Source: Treponema sp. (GTDB lineage Bacteria; Spirochaetota; Spirochaetia; Treponematales; Treponemataceae). From it: a DNA stretch of 64,000 nt. Below the pieces are notes generated by a model, which was not told the DNA's origin, made no database searches, and was given only the letters and a program-made list of their open reading frames with translations. The stretch is taken from contig JAEESZ010000003.1 in NCBI GenBank assembly GCA_016286535.1, forward strand, positions 124,001-188,000. The letters are read 5' to 3'. Shown here in pieces: positions 17,260-24,310 of this stretch. The translations under genes and the position numbers were made by a program. Position 1 is the stretch's first letter. Each line of letters starts with the position of its first letter.

Positions 17260-18710
17260 TTATAGGAAAATATACACCAGAAGAACCAATCTCATCCATT
17301 GCAACAGCCCTGGCGCCTTCAGCCCTGGGCATTGTAAGAGTTTCAGGAAAGAACTGTATAGAATTAGTAAGCAGATTATTTTCACGCCCTAAGGCCCTTA
17401 TGCAGGCTGCAGGCAATACAATCGTATATGGCTGGATTTTAAATCCCGAAAAAAATGGAGCAGACGCCAGAGTGGACGAAGTTCTGCTTTCGGTCTTTAA
17501 AGGACCAAAATCTTTTACCGGCGAAGACATGGTAGAAATCTCCTGCCACGGAGGTCCGGCCGTTGTAACAGCAATTCATAATCTTTTATTAAAAAACGGC
17601 TTCAGACAGGCAAACCGCGGTGAATACACTTTCCGCGCCTATATCAACGGAAAAACAGATTTAACCAGAGCCGAAGCAATAAAAGAAATCATAGACTCCC
17701 ACACCGACGCTTCCCGCTCCCACGCGGCAGGCCGCCTTTCCGGCTCCCTCTACAAAGAAATAGACTCCATCAAAAAACTCATAGTCGACACACTGGCTTC
17801 CATAGAAGTAGAAATTGAATATCCCGAAGATGAAGAAACCATTGCCGATTCCTTTAACCGTTCCGACATTGAAAAAGCCATAGAAAGACTTCAGCTTCTG
17901 GCCGACTCCTGGAAAAGCGAAAAAATGTACCAGGACGGAGTAAGAATAGTTCTTGCGGGCCGCACAAATGCCGGAAAATCTTCCCTTTTTAATGCAATTT
18001 TAAAAGAAGAAAGAGCCATTGTCAGCGATATTGAAGGAACCACCCGCGACTGGCTGGAAAGCTGGGCAAGCATAAAAGGTTTCCCTGTTCGACTTTTTGA
18101 TACTGCAGGACTTCGCCAGACTGACGACCTCATAGAAGCTCAGGGAGTGGAAATCAGCCGTAACCTGGCCCAGGATGCCGATTTAGTTTTGTATTTAATA
18201 GATTCAAGCTGCGGCCCTGACGAGGAAGACCTTGCCTTTATAAAAAAGTGCACCGAACCATTAATCATCGTATTAACTAAGAGCGATAAAGATGGAGGGG
18301 AGAGCACTCCCCTCGCGTTGCGAGTTTCCGAAGGAAACTCGGTAGTGAGCGAAAGCGAACGGACTACCCCTCCGAGCGGGGAGACCCCGCAACGCCCCCT
18401 GGTCAAAATATCATCTAAAACCGGCTCTGGAATGGAAGAACTTTACACAAAAATTGCTGAAGTACTTACAGAAGGCCAGGCTACAGAAAGAGAACAGGCT
18501 GGCCTTGGTTCTGCAAGACAAAAAGAAGCTGTATGCGAAGCCCTTGAATGTACAAGACATGCCCTTGTTTCTGCAGACGACAATTATACACTGGATGCAG
18601 TTGTACAGGATCTGGAAGATGCCCTGGATTCTCTGAGCGAAGTCACAGGAGAAATCACTCCCGACGATGTTCTGGGCAGCATATTCGAAAACTTTTGCGT
18701 TGGTAAATAA
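17256..18710 (+). CDS. mnmE: tRNA modification GTPase MnmE
   Basis: With MnmG, MnmE makes the cmnm5U or nm5U modification at the wobble uridine of several tRNAs. The 484-aa protein has the folate-binding N-terminal domain (SIATALAPSALGIVRVSGK), a helical domain, an inserted G domain and the C-terminal FCVGK that carries the reactive cysteine. G1 is AGRTNAGKSSL (from residue 234), G3 DTAGLRQ, G4 TKSD (341-344), G5 SSK (386-388). Between G4 and G5 there are about 35 extra Ser/Pro/Glu/Arg-rich residues (about 346-381) encoded by a GC-rich palindromic DNA segment; most MnmE proteins are 450-465 aa. The frame is intact, so the protein is probably functional. Start ATG is within the upstream stop (ATGA). 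Confidence 0.95.
   Translation: MIIGKYTPEEPISSIATALAPSALGIVRVSGKNCIELVSRLFSRPKALMQAAGNTIVYGWILNPEKNGADARVDEVLLSVFKGPKSFTGEDMVEISCHGGPAVVTAIHNLLLKNGFRQANRGEYTFRAYINGKTDLTRAEAIKEIIDSHTDASRSHAAGRLSGSLYKEIDSIKKLIVDTLASIEVEIEYPEDEETIADSFNRSDIEKAIERLQLLADSWKSEKMYQDGVRIVLAGRTNAGKSSLFNAILKEERAIVSDIEGTTRDWLESWASIKGFPVRLFDTAGLRQTDDLIEAQGVEISRNLAQDADLVLYLIDSSCGPDEEDLAFIKKCTEPLIIVLTKSDKDGGESTPLALRVSEGNSVVSESERTTPPSGETPQRPLVKISSKTGSGMEELYTKIAEVLTEGQATEREQAGLGSARQKEAVCEALECTRHALVSADDNYTLDAVVQDLEDALDSLSEVTGEITPDDVLGSIFENFCVGK
18291..18400 (+). repeat. Palindromic GC-rich element inserted in frame in mnmE
   Basis: About 110 bp with several perfect stems: GAGGGGAG/CTCCCCTC (18295-18302 and 18307-18314), CGAGTTTCC/GGAAACTCG (18321-18329 and 18333-18341, loop GAA), GGTAGT/ACTACC (18341-18346 and 18363-18368), GCGGGG/CCCCGC (18376-18381 and 18385-18390, loop AGA), and an outer GCGTTG/CAACGC (18315-18320 and 18390-18395). 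It is much richer in G+C than the flanking mnmE sequence and stays open in the mnmE frame. It resembles in style the palindromic elements that insert in Rickettsia genes. Confidence 0.75.
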
Positions 18711-18727
18711 GGTCCTTATTTTTTTTA
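18705..18727 (+). terminator. Short terminator at the end of mnmE
   Basis: AAATAAG (18705-18711), loop GTC, CTTATTT (18715-18721), followed by a T tract. It overlaps the mnmE stop codon. The stem is short and AT-rich, so it may be leaky. Confidence 0.55.
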
Positions 18728-18766
18728 AGAAAAAATGATAGAATAAAACTGATAAGAAAGGAGGAG

Positions 18767-18819
18767 AATCCTAAGAAAATGCTCCAGTTTTTCGCATTTT
18801 CTTTTAACGGATTTACAAT
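18767..18819 (+). promoter_or_regulatory. Hairpin element and promoter in front of glmS
   Basis: A 10-bp perfect stem AAGAAAATGC/GCATTTTCTT (18773-18782 and 18794-18803) sits inside an outer AATCC/GGATT pair (18767-18771 and 18809-18813). A second copy of the element lies at 20960-20999 with compensatory changes in the stem. The element runs into a promoter: TTCGCA (18791-18796), 17 nt, TACAAT (18814-18819), then 6 nt to the glmS ATG. A strong GGAGG at 18760-18764 is too far from the ATG to serve it. Confidence 0.55.
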
Positions 18820-18825
18820 TAGATT

Positions 18826-20739
18826 ATGTGTGGAATTGTAGGATATATTGGAAATAAAAATGCAGCGCCAATTTTAATTAAAGCGCTTAAAAAACTTGAA
18901 TATCGTGGTTACGACAGTGCCGGTATTGCAGTTTATACTGGAGAAGAAATCTTAGTTCAGAAGGCCAAAGGAAAACTCAAAAATCTTGGAGAAAAAATTA
19001 CCGGCCAGATAATTCCTGCAAACTTAAAAGATGATGAATTCTCAAAGTTTGAAATGTCTCTTTATGAAAAAACCGGAGACTTTGTAAAAGGTAAGCTTGG
19101 AATCGGTCATACAAGATGGGCAACTCACGGTGAACCAAGCGATTTAAACAGTCATCCTCATACAAACATGGAAGGCTCTATCTCAATAGTTCATAACGGA
19201 ATTATAGAAAACTATGCAGCTTTGAAGGCAAAACTCCAGTCGGAAGGAATTGTTTTTAAGTCTCAGACAGATACAGAAGTTGTAGTTCACTTAATCGACA
19301 AATACTACAAAGAAGAAAAAGACATTTTTAAGGCAGTATTAAAAGTTCTTCATGTAATTGAAGGTTCTTACGCGCTTGGAGTTGTCTGCCGCGATTATCC
19401 TGACCGTATTATCTGCTGCCGTAAGGAAAGTCCTCTTGTAATTGGTCTTGGTAAGGGAGAAAACTTTATCGCATCTGATGTACCGGCAATTCTGGAACAT
19501 ACCCGCGAAGTTTATTATCTTGGCGAAAAAGAACTGGCAGTTTTGTATTCAGACCATGTTGATTTGTTTGACTTTGAAGGTAACAAAATTATAAAAGAAC
19601 CAAGTCATATTGATTGGGATGAAAAAGCTGCAGAAAAGAACGGATATCCACATTTTATGATTAAGGAAATTCATGAACAGCCAAAAGGACTTACAGACAC
19701 AATGCGTCCAAGAATCATTCATGATGGCAGTGGAAAAGCAACAGATGTTTATTTTGAAGAAAGCAGCATGGACGAAGCCTGGAAAAATGCTGACAGAGTT
19801 GTTATTACAGCCTGTGGAACTGCTTACCATGCAGGAGTCGTTGCAAAATACGCTTTTGAAAGAATTGCCCGCATGAAGGTTGATGTTGATGTTGCCTCTG
19901 AATTCCGTTACAGAAATCCTATCCTAGATAAAAAAGATATTTTCATTGTAGTAAGTCAGTCCGGAGAAACTGCCGATACCCTTTCTGCTTTAAGACTTGC
20001 AAAAGAAAACGGATTAAAGGTTGTTGCAATTACTAACTGTGTAGGTTCAACTGTAAGCCGCGAAGCAGATGATGTAATTTATACACTTGCCGGACCAGAA
20101 ATTGCCGTAGCTTCTACAAAGGCCTATACAACTCAGATTTTGTGCCTGTATCTTCTTGCAATTAAGGCAGGAAAACTAAGGGGAACTTTAAGTGACCAGG
20201 AAGCTGCAAAACTCCTTACAGAACTTGAAACAATCCCTGCAAAGATTCAGGAAATCCTTGATGGAAAAGATATAATCCAGAAGTTCGCTTCTCAGCAGTT
20301 CAATAAAGATAAGATTTTCTATATTGGCCGTCTCTTTGATTCTGCCACAGCCCTGGAAGCTGCCCTTAAGCTTAAGGAAGTTTCTTACATGCATTCAGAA
20401 GCCTTTGCAGCCGGAGAACTTAAACACGGTCCAATTGCCTTAATTGACACCCAGACCCTGGTAGTTGCAATTGCTTCAGAACCAGACCTTTACGACAAAA
20501 TTGGCTCAAACATGGTAGAAGTAAGAAGCCGAGGCGCAACCGTTCTTGTAATTACCCAGGACGAAAAAGCCTTCGAAGGCAAAACCGACCAGGTATTTAA
20601 GATTCCGGAATGTTCTTCAACTCTGGCAAGCATTCTTACGGTAATTCCAGCTCAGCTTCTGGCATATTACTGTTCAATCTTAAAGGGTTTTGATCCCGAT
20701 AAACCAAAGAATCTGGCTAAATCTGTAACGGTAGAGTAA
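18826..20739 (+). CDS. glmS: Glutamine-fructose-6-phosphate aminotransferase (isomerizing)
   Basis: GlmS makes glucosamine-6-phosphate from fructose-6-phosphate and glutamine, the entry to peptidoglycan and other amino-sugar polymers. The start is fixed because the catalytic Cys2 of MCGIVGYIG must follow the initiator Met. The N-terminal glutaminase half has GHTRWATHG and HNGIIENY; two SIS isomerase domains follow, with SQSGETADT and EVSYMHSEAFAAGELKHGP, and the C-terminus is the canonical KSVTVE. At 637 aa it is about 25-30 residues longer than common GlmS, from an insertion near residues 57-85 of the glutaminase domain. There is no nearby Shine-Dalgarno site; a TACAAT box ends 6 nt before the ATG. 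I see no glmS ribozyme. Confidence 0.97.
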   Translation: MCGIVGYIGNKNAAPILIKALKKLEYRGYDSAGIAVYTGEEILVQKAKGKLKNLGEKITGQIIPANLKDDEFSKFEMSLYEKTGDFVKGKLGIGHTRWATHGEPSDLNSHPHTNMEGSISIVHNGIIENYAALKAKLQSEGIVFKSQTDTEVVVHLIDKYYKEEKDIFKAVLKVLHVIEGSYALGVVCRDYPDRIICCRKESPLVIGLGKGENFIASDVPAILEHTREVYYLGEKELAVLYSDHVDLFDFEGNKIIKEPSHIDWDEKAAEKNGYPHFMIKEIHEQPKGLTDTMRPRIIHDGSGKATDVYFEESSMDEAWKNADRVVITACGTAYHAGVVAKYAFERIARMKVDVDVASEFRYRNPILDKKDIFIVVSQSGETADTLSALRLAKENGLKVVAITNCVGSTVSREADDVIYTLAGPEIAVASTKAYTTQILCLYLLAIKAGKLRGTLSDQEAAKLLTELETIPAKIQEILDGKDIIQKFASQQFNKDKIFYIGRLFDSATALEAALKLKEVSYMHSEAFAAGELKHGPIALIDTQTLVVAIASEPDLYDKIGSNMVEVRSRGATVLVITQDEKAFEGKTDQVFKIPECSSTLASILTVIPAQLLAYYCSILKGFDPDKPKNLAKSVTVE

Positions 20740-20749
20740 GGCTATAAGG

Positions 20750-20804
20750 TAAGTTCCTCTGCATGGCCGCTATCTTGACCAAGGAACTTATTTTATGCTA
20801 TATT
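20750..20804 (+). terminator. glmS terminator overlapping the tRNA promoter
   Basis: TAAGTTCC (20750-20757) pairs with GGAACTTA (20783-20790) across a 25-nt loop and is followed by TTTT. Within the same DNA, TTGACC (20775-20780), an 18-nt spacer and an extended -10 TGCTATATT (box 20799-20804) make a promoter whose start would fall about 8 nt before the tRNA. The glmS end and the tRNA start thus share sequence. Confidence 0.6.
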
Positions 20805-20818
20805 TATTGTCACATATC

Positions 20819-20891
20819 GGGCCATTAGCTCAGCGGTTAGAGCAGAGGACTCATAATCCTTTGGTCCTAAGTTCAAATCTTAGATGGCCCA
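20819..20891 (+). tRNA. tRNA with CAU anticodon, probably tRNA-Ile2 (lysidine)
   Basis: A complete 73-nt cloverleaf: acceptor GGGCCAT/ATGGCCC with discriminator A; D arm GCTC/GAGC with an 8-nt loop; anticodon stem GAGGA/TCCTT with loop CTCATAA; variable loop TGGTC; T arm CTAAG/CTTAG with loop TTCAAAT. CCA is not encoded. The CAU anticodon allows elongator Met or Ile2. The short D loop AGCGGTTA and the segment around CTCATAATCCTTTGGTC resemble E. coli tRNA-Ile2 more than elongator Met. Ile2 would need TilS to convert the wobble C to lysidine. Confidence 0.9.
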
Positions 20892-20900
20892 AATGAAAAA

Positions 20901-20926
20901 AAACCTCCGGCATGGCTGGAGGTTTT
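20901..20926 (+). terminator. Terminator after the tRNA
   Basis: AAACCTCC (20901-20908) and GGAGGTTT (20918-20925) form a perfect 8-bp stem with a 9-nt loop, followed by a short T run, 10 nt after the tRNA. Confidence 0.85.
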
Positions 20927-20928
20927 GC

Positions 20929-21008
20929 TTTTAACGGATTTTCTATTCTTTTATAAGTAAATCCTAACTAAATGCTTTCGCATTTAGTTTTAACGGATTT
21001 TCTATTCT
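20929..21008. repeat. 21-bp direct repeat and a hairpin, relatives of the glmS leader element
   Basis: A 21-bp sequence starting TTTTAACGGATTTTC occurs identically at 20929-20949 and 20988-21008. Between the copies, AACTAAATGC/GCATTTAGTT (20966-20975 and 20980-20989) forms a perfect 10-bp stem with loop TTTC, enclosed by AATCC (20960-20964) and GGATT (20995-20999). The second copy overlaps the stop codon of the leftward GH43 gene. The first 13 bp of the repeat also occur at 18802-18814 before glmS. Confidence 0.75.
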
Positions 21009-21970
21009 AATCCATTCATAGTTTGGATTGTGCCGTCAGCATTAAAGGTAAGTTCGCGGAATTTTACATTTCTTTTCTGATTAATTCCATTTGAACGCTC
21101 ACAATCATGGTAGAACAAATACCATTTCCCTTTATATTCAAGAATTGAATGGTGGGTTGTCCAGCCTAAAACCGGTGTTAAAATCTTTCCGCCATAAGTA
21201 TAAGGTCCGTATACATTTTTAGAAGTTGCATAACAAAGTAAATGGGTTGTTCCGGTTGAATATGTAAAATAATATGTATCACCTTTTTTAAAGAGCCATG
21301 GATCTTCAAAGTATCTGCGCTCTTCATCACCACCTGTCAAAGGCTTACCATTTTCATCTACAATAACCAGATCTTTTGGCTCTTCTGCAATTTCTGTCAT
21401 GTTGTCTTTCATAAGGGCAATTTTTGGTGTACAGGCAGGTTCCTGACCTTTTGGTTCCTTGTTATCTGCACTCCATACATTATTTCTGTACTGATCAAGC
21501 TGACCACCCCAGATTCCACCAAAAGTAAGATAGTATTTTCCGTCTGTATCAGGGAACATACATGGGTCAATTGAATAAGTTCCCTTTACATAATCAGCTT
21601 CAGGAACAAAAGGTCCTTCAGGTTTATCACCTTTTGCAATACCAATACGGAACATGCCTTGTTTATCGCGGGCAGGGAAAACAAAATAATATTTACCGTC
21701 TTTTTCCACACAGTCCGGAGCCCATAACTGCTTTGAAGCCCATTTAACATCTTCAAGTTTTAAAACACAACCACAGTCTCTAGGCAGGGTATTTTCATCT
21801 GACATTTCATAAACATGATAATCCTTCATGTTGTACTGATCACCATTATCATTATTTTCTACATCCTCATCTTCATCATGAGAAGGGTAAATATAAATTT
21901 TTCCATTAAATACATGAGCAGAAGGATCTGCTGTATATAAGTCATTTACCAGTGGCTTTTTCTGAATCAT
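21002..21970 (-). CDS. Glycoside hydrolase family 43 protein
   Basis: GH43 enzymes are five-bladed propeller beta-xylosidases or alpha-L-arabinofuranosidases. The 322-aa protein shows the expected acidic residues: a likely general base in YTADPSAHVF near the N-terminus, a modulator Asp in YSIDPCMFPDTDG, and a likely acid Glu in RRYFEDPWLF. LWAPDCVEKDGKYYFVFPA and THHSILEYKGKWYLFYHD are typical blade strands. There is no signal peptide, so it should act on imported oligosaccharides in the cytoplasm. A further in-frame ATG at 21985 overlaps the AAAGGAG ribosome binding site, which is 5 nt from ATG 21970; the latter is chosen. A PfkB kinase gene lies upstream. Confidence 0.88.
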   Translation of the reverse strand: MIQKKPLVNDLYTADPSAHVFNGKIYIYPSHDEDEDVENNDNGDQYNMKDYHVYEMSDENTLPRDCGCVLKLEDVKWASKQLWAPDCVEKDGKYYFVFPARDKQGMFRIGIAKGDKPEGPFVPEADYVKGTYSIDPCMFPDTDGKYYLTFGGIWGGQLDQYRNNVWSADNKEPKGQEPACTPKIALMKDNMTEIAEEPKDLVIVDENGKPLTGGDEERRYFEDPWLFKKGDTYYFTYSTGTTHLLCYATSKNVYGPYTYGGKILTPVLGWTTHHSILEYKGKWYLFYHDCERSNGINQKRNVKFRELTFNADGTIQTMNGLE

Positions 21971-22044
21971 AAAAACTCCTTTCATATTTTTATTATATTT
22001 TTAATACTATTTTCCGCAATAAGCGTAATTCCCTATATAAAAAA

Positions 22045-22941
22045 CTATTGAATGCTTCCGGGAATTACTGACAGGGCATTTCTGGCTGCAGCCCAGTTTC
22101 CTTTCTTTATGGCCGTTTCAAAATCCTCATTCTGCAAATATTCAAATAAAAAACCTGCATTAAAGCTGTCGCCACAGGCAGTCGTATTTACAGGAAGGAT
22201 TTTTTCACATTCACATTCAAAAAGCTCTCCTTTTTTGGCTGCCAGAGTAGAATCTTTTCCCCTTGTAACAACAATTATATTGTTCAAATCTTTTGATTTT
22301 TGAATCAAAGCTTCTTTCAAGCAAGTCTCTTCCCTGCTGCAAGCAAAGGTCTGACAAAACTCTTCATCATTAATTTTTATAACGTCAGGGATTGCCGTCT
22401 TTAAGGTTGTCAAAAGATCCTTACCGGTAAAATCTGCAAGCAGGAACTTATTGTTATCTTTAGTCATGGCACAAATTGTAGCATATAAATCTTCGCTCCA
22501 TATTGCAGGGCGGCTTCCAGCCAGTAATACGGCATCTGCTTCCATAAGATTTTCATAAAATAGCTTGAGGAATTTTACTTCGGCCTTATCCTGTTTTTCT
22601 TCTGCAGGTTCACCAACTACTAATTCTGTAGTCGTATGATTTGAAGAGTTTAACAAGGTCCAGCAGCTTCTGGTAGAACCCGGAATAAGAACATAATCTA
22701 TTGAAAGGTCATCCTTTTTTGCCAGATTCAAAAAGTGATTGTAATTTTCTTCGCCCAAAGGACATATTGATTTTACACAGCCTTTTTGCAGCTGATTAAG
22801 CACACGGGCAGAATTAATTGCCTTACCGCTAGCATGCTCCACATAAGATTTAGATCTGTTTACATTTTCTAAAAGCAGATTTTCAAAAGTCACAGTTCTT
22901 TGAATTGTAGAACTTAAACAAAGGCATAATATTTTTTTCAT
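22045..22941 (-). CDS. PfkB-family carbohydrate kinase, 1-phosphofructokinase-like
   Basis: 298 aa. PfkB kinases phosphorylate sugars or sugar phosphates. The C-terminal signature with the catalytic base is NTTACGDSFNAGFLFEY, and HASGKAINSARVLNQL is the N-terminal substrate-site region (GGK or GKG in relatives). The start MKKILCLCLSSTIQRTVTF resembles the LacC/FruK subgroup (1-phosphofructokinase or tagatose-6-phosphate kinase), where the N-terminal LNPAxD motif reads LSSTIQ, so the substrate is uncertain. There is no Shine-Dalgarno site; TACAAT (complement of 22950-22955) ends 8 nt before the ATG. GH43 lies downstream and a solute-binding lipoprotein gene is divergent, suggesting a small sugar-use region. 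Confidence 0.8.
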   Translation of the reverse strand: MKKILCLCLSSTIQRTVTFENLLLENVNRSKSYVEHASGKAINSARVLNQLQKGCVKSICPLGEENYNHFLNLAKKDDLSIDYVLIPGSTRSCWTLLNSSNHTTTELVVGEPAEEKQDKAEVKFLKLFYENLMEADAVLLAGSRPAIWSEDLYATICAMTKDNNKFLLADFTGKDLLTTLKTAIPDVIKINDEEFCQTFACSREETCLKEALIQKSKDLNNIIVVTRGKDSTLAAKKGELFECECEKILPVNTTACGDSFNAGFLFEYLQNEDFETAIKKGNWAAARNALSVIPGSIQ

Positions 22942-22993
22942 ACTATATAATTGTAACAGAAAATTAGATATTCGTAAAAGATGCTTTATCTTG

Positions 22994-23018
22994 TAAATCT
23001 TGCTTTTTTGTCCGATAA
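22994..23018 (+). promoter_or_regulatory. Possible sigma-28-like promoter before the solute-binding lipoprotein
   Basis: TAAA (22994-22997), a 13-nt spacer and TCCGATAA (23011-23018), one mismatch to the FliA -10 element. The spacer is shorter than the usual 15-16, so this is a weak call. The ATG at 23026 follows after 7 nt with no ribosome binding site. Confidence 0.35.
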
Positions 23019-23025
23019 TTAAATT

Positions 23026-24222
23026 ATGAAAACTAAAATCACAAAAATTTTTTTATTATCAAGCCTAATGTTAAGTCTTATTTTCTCAGGATGCAGCAAA
23101 AATAAGACAAAGAATCTGAATATCGGAATCTATGGAGTTGAAAATTCCTTTGTTTGCGAAGGTCTCAAAAAAAGCCTTGAAGAGCTTTGCAGCCAGGAAA
23201 ACCTGAAGGCCACCTTCTTTGAATATGATTTAGAATCCCCTTTAAAAGAACAGATTGGAAAAACTAAAATAGATTTACTGCTTTCTTCGGCAGGTTATGC
23301 AGCCTCTGAAGCCCTTAAAGCCAGCGAATATGATATTCCTGCAGAGTTTACTTCTAATATGACTACCTCAATAAGACAGTCAGCCTTAGGAAAAGACAAT
23401 AAACTTTATGCCCTTCCACTTTTGAACGATTTCTTTAAAATGGAAATTAATACAGGCCTCCTTAAAAAAAGTGATGAATTACAAATTAATGACTGGGATG
23501 CCTTTCTTTCTGTTTCAAAAAATCTTGCAAAAGAAAAAAATAATCCTATAACCTTTGCAGGCAAAAACAGCCGTGAAGTTCTTGATTTTTATGGTGCACT
23601 TTGCGAAGCCTTAAACGGCATTGATTCATATAATGAAGCCGTAATGTTAATGAATGAGAATGCAACACTTCCAATGGAAGGCCTTGCTTCACTTTTATGC
23701 GATTCTTCCAACTCTCCACTTGCAACTGCAGTTGCCTATCTAAAAAACTGGAATAAGCACAATCTTATCAATAAAAATTCTTTTTCTGAATTTACTACAA
23801 ATGATATTAACACTCTTGCAGAAAGAAATTTAAATGGTCTTGTTTTTCAGAACCTTTCTTCTTTCCGTCAGTGCAATCAGATGAAGTCTTTTGACCAGTT
23901 CTTTTTGCCTTCAAGGTCTAAAAGAGCAGAAAGACATTTTACTGCAAATATTATTTACGCCCTTAAGTTTTCTAAAAACTCAAAGGTAAACACAATTCTG
24001 GAGAATCTTGTTTCTGGCGGCAGTCAGTCAAACCTTTCAAGAAACACAGGCCTTGCTCCAGTTCTTGCAAATGCTAAAACCCCGGATATTCAGGCTTCTG
24101 ATGCCCGTTTTTATGTTGCTGCAACCTCCTACCCTCTTGCAGGCCTTGGCCATGAAAGCGGTTTAAATGCGGCCCAGCTAAAAGAACTTGCAGACATCAT
24201 TAAAGGAAAAATTATTTATTAA
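23026..24222 (+). CDS. Extracellular solute-binding lipoprotein (ABC family 1-like)
   Basis: 398 aa. The signal peptide ends in a lipobox, SLIFSGC, with the lipidated Cys at 23, so it should be membrane-anchored outside the cytoplasm. The rest has the look of a sugar-type periplasmic binding protein: an early NIGIYGVENSF strand, KIDLLLSSAGYAASEAL, LYALPLLNDFFKMEINTGLLKKSDE, INDWDAFLSVSKNL and a later RNTGLAPVLANA. No permease or ATPase gene is adjacent, so its transporter partners must be elsewhere, or it acts as a sensor. It is divergent from the PfkB gene. Confidence 0.72.
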   Translation: MKTKITKIFLLSSLMLSLIFSGCSKNKTKNLNIGIYGVENSFVCEGLKKSLEELCSQENLKATFFEYDLESPLKEQIGKTKIDLLLSSAGYAASEALKASEYDIPAEFTSNMTTSIRQSALGKDNKLYALPLLNDFFKMEINTGLLKKSDELQINDWDAFLSVSKNLAKEKNNPITFAGKNSREVLDFYGALCEALNGIDSYNEAVMLMNENATLPMEGLASLLCDSSNSPLATAVAYLKNWNKHNLINKNSFSEFTTNDINTLAERNLNGLVFQNLSSFRQCNQMKSFDQFFLPSRSKRAERHFTANIIYALKFSKNSKVNTILENLVSGGSQSNLSRNTGLAPVLANAKTPDIQASDARFYVAATSYPLAGLGHESGLNAAQLKELADIIKGKIIY

Positions 24223-24310
24223 TTTTTTTTCAATTTCTTAAGTATTTTACTCCGAAAATGAATTTTCTTGACAATAATAATGTGAAGAAAAATTTACTAA
24301 GGAGTAACGT

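Noticed and set aside
18711..18825. glmS ribozyme or riboswitch
   Set aside because: The region is only 115 nt and lacks the conserved ribozyme core; it holds a terminator, a hairpin and a promoter instead.
18779..18841. Possible 20-codon leader peptide (MLQFFAFSF...) overlapping the glmS start, behind GGAGG at 18760-18764
   Set aside because: The spacing from GGAGG to this ATG is about 14 nt, the ORF is simply the hairpin repeat read through, and the second repeat copy has no such frame.
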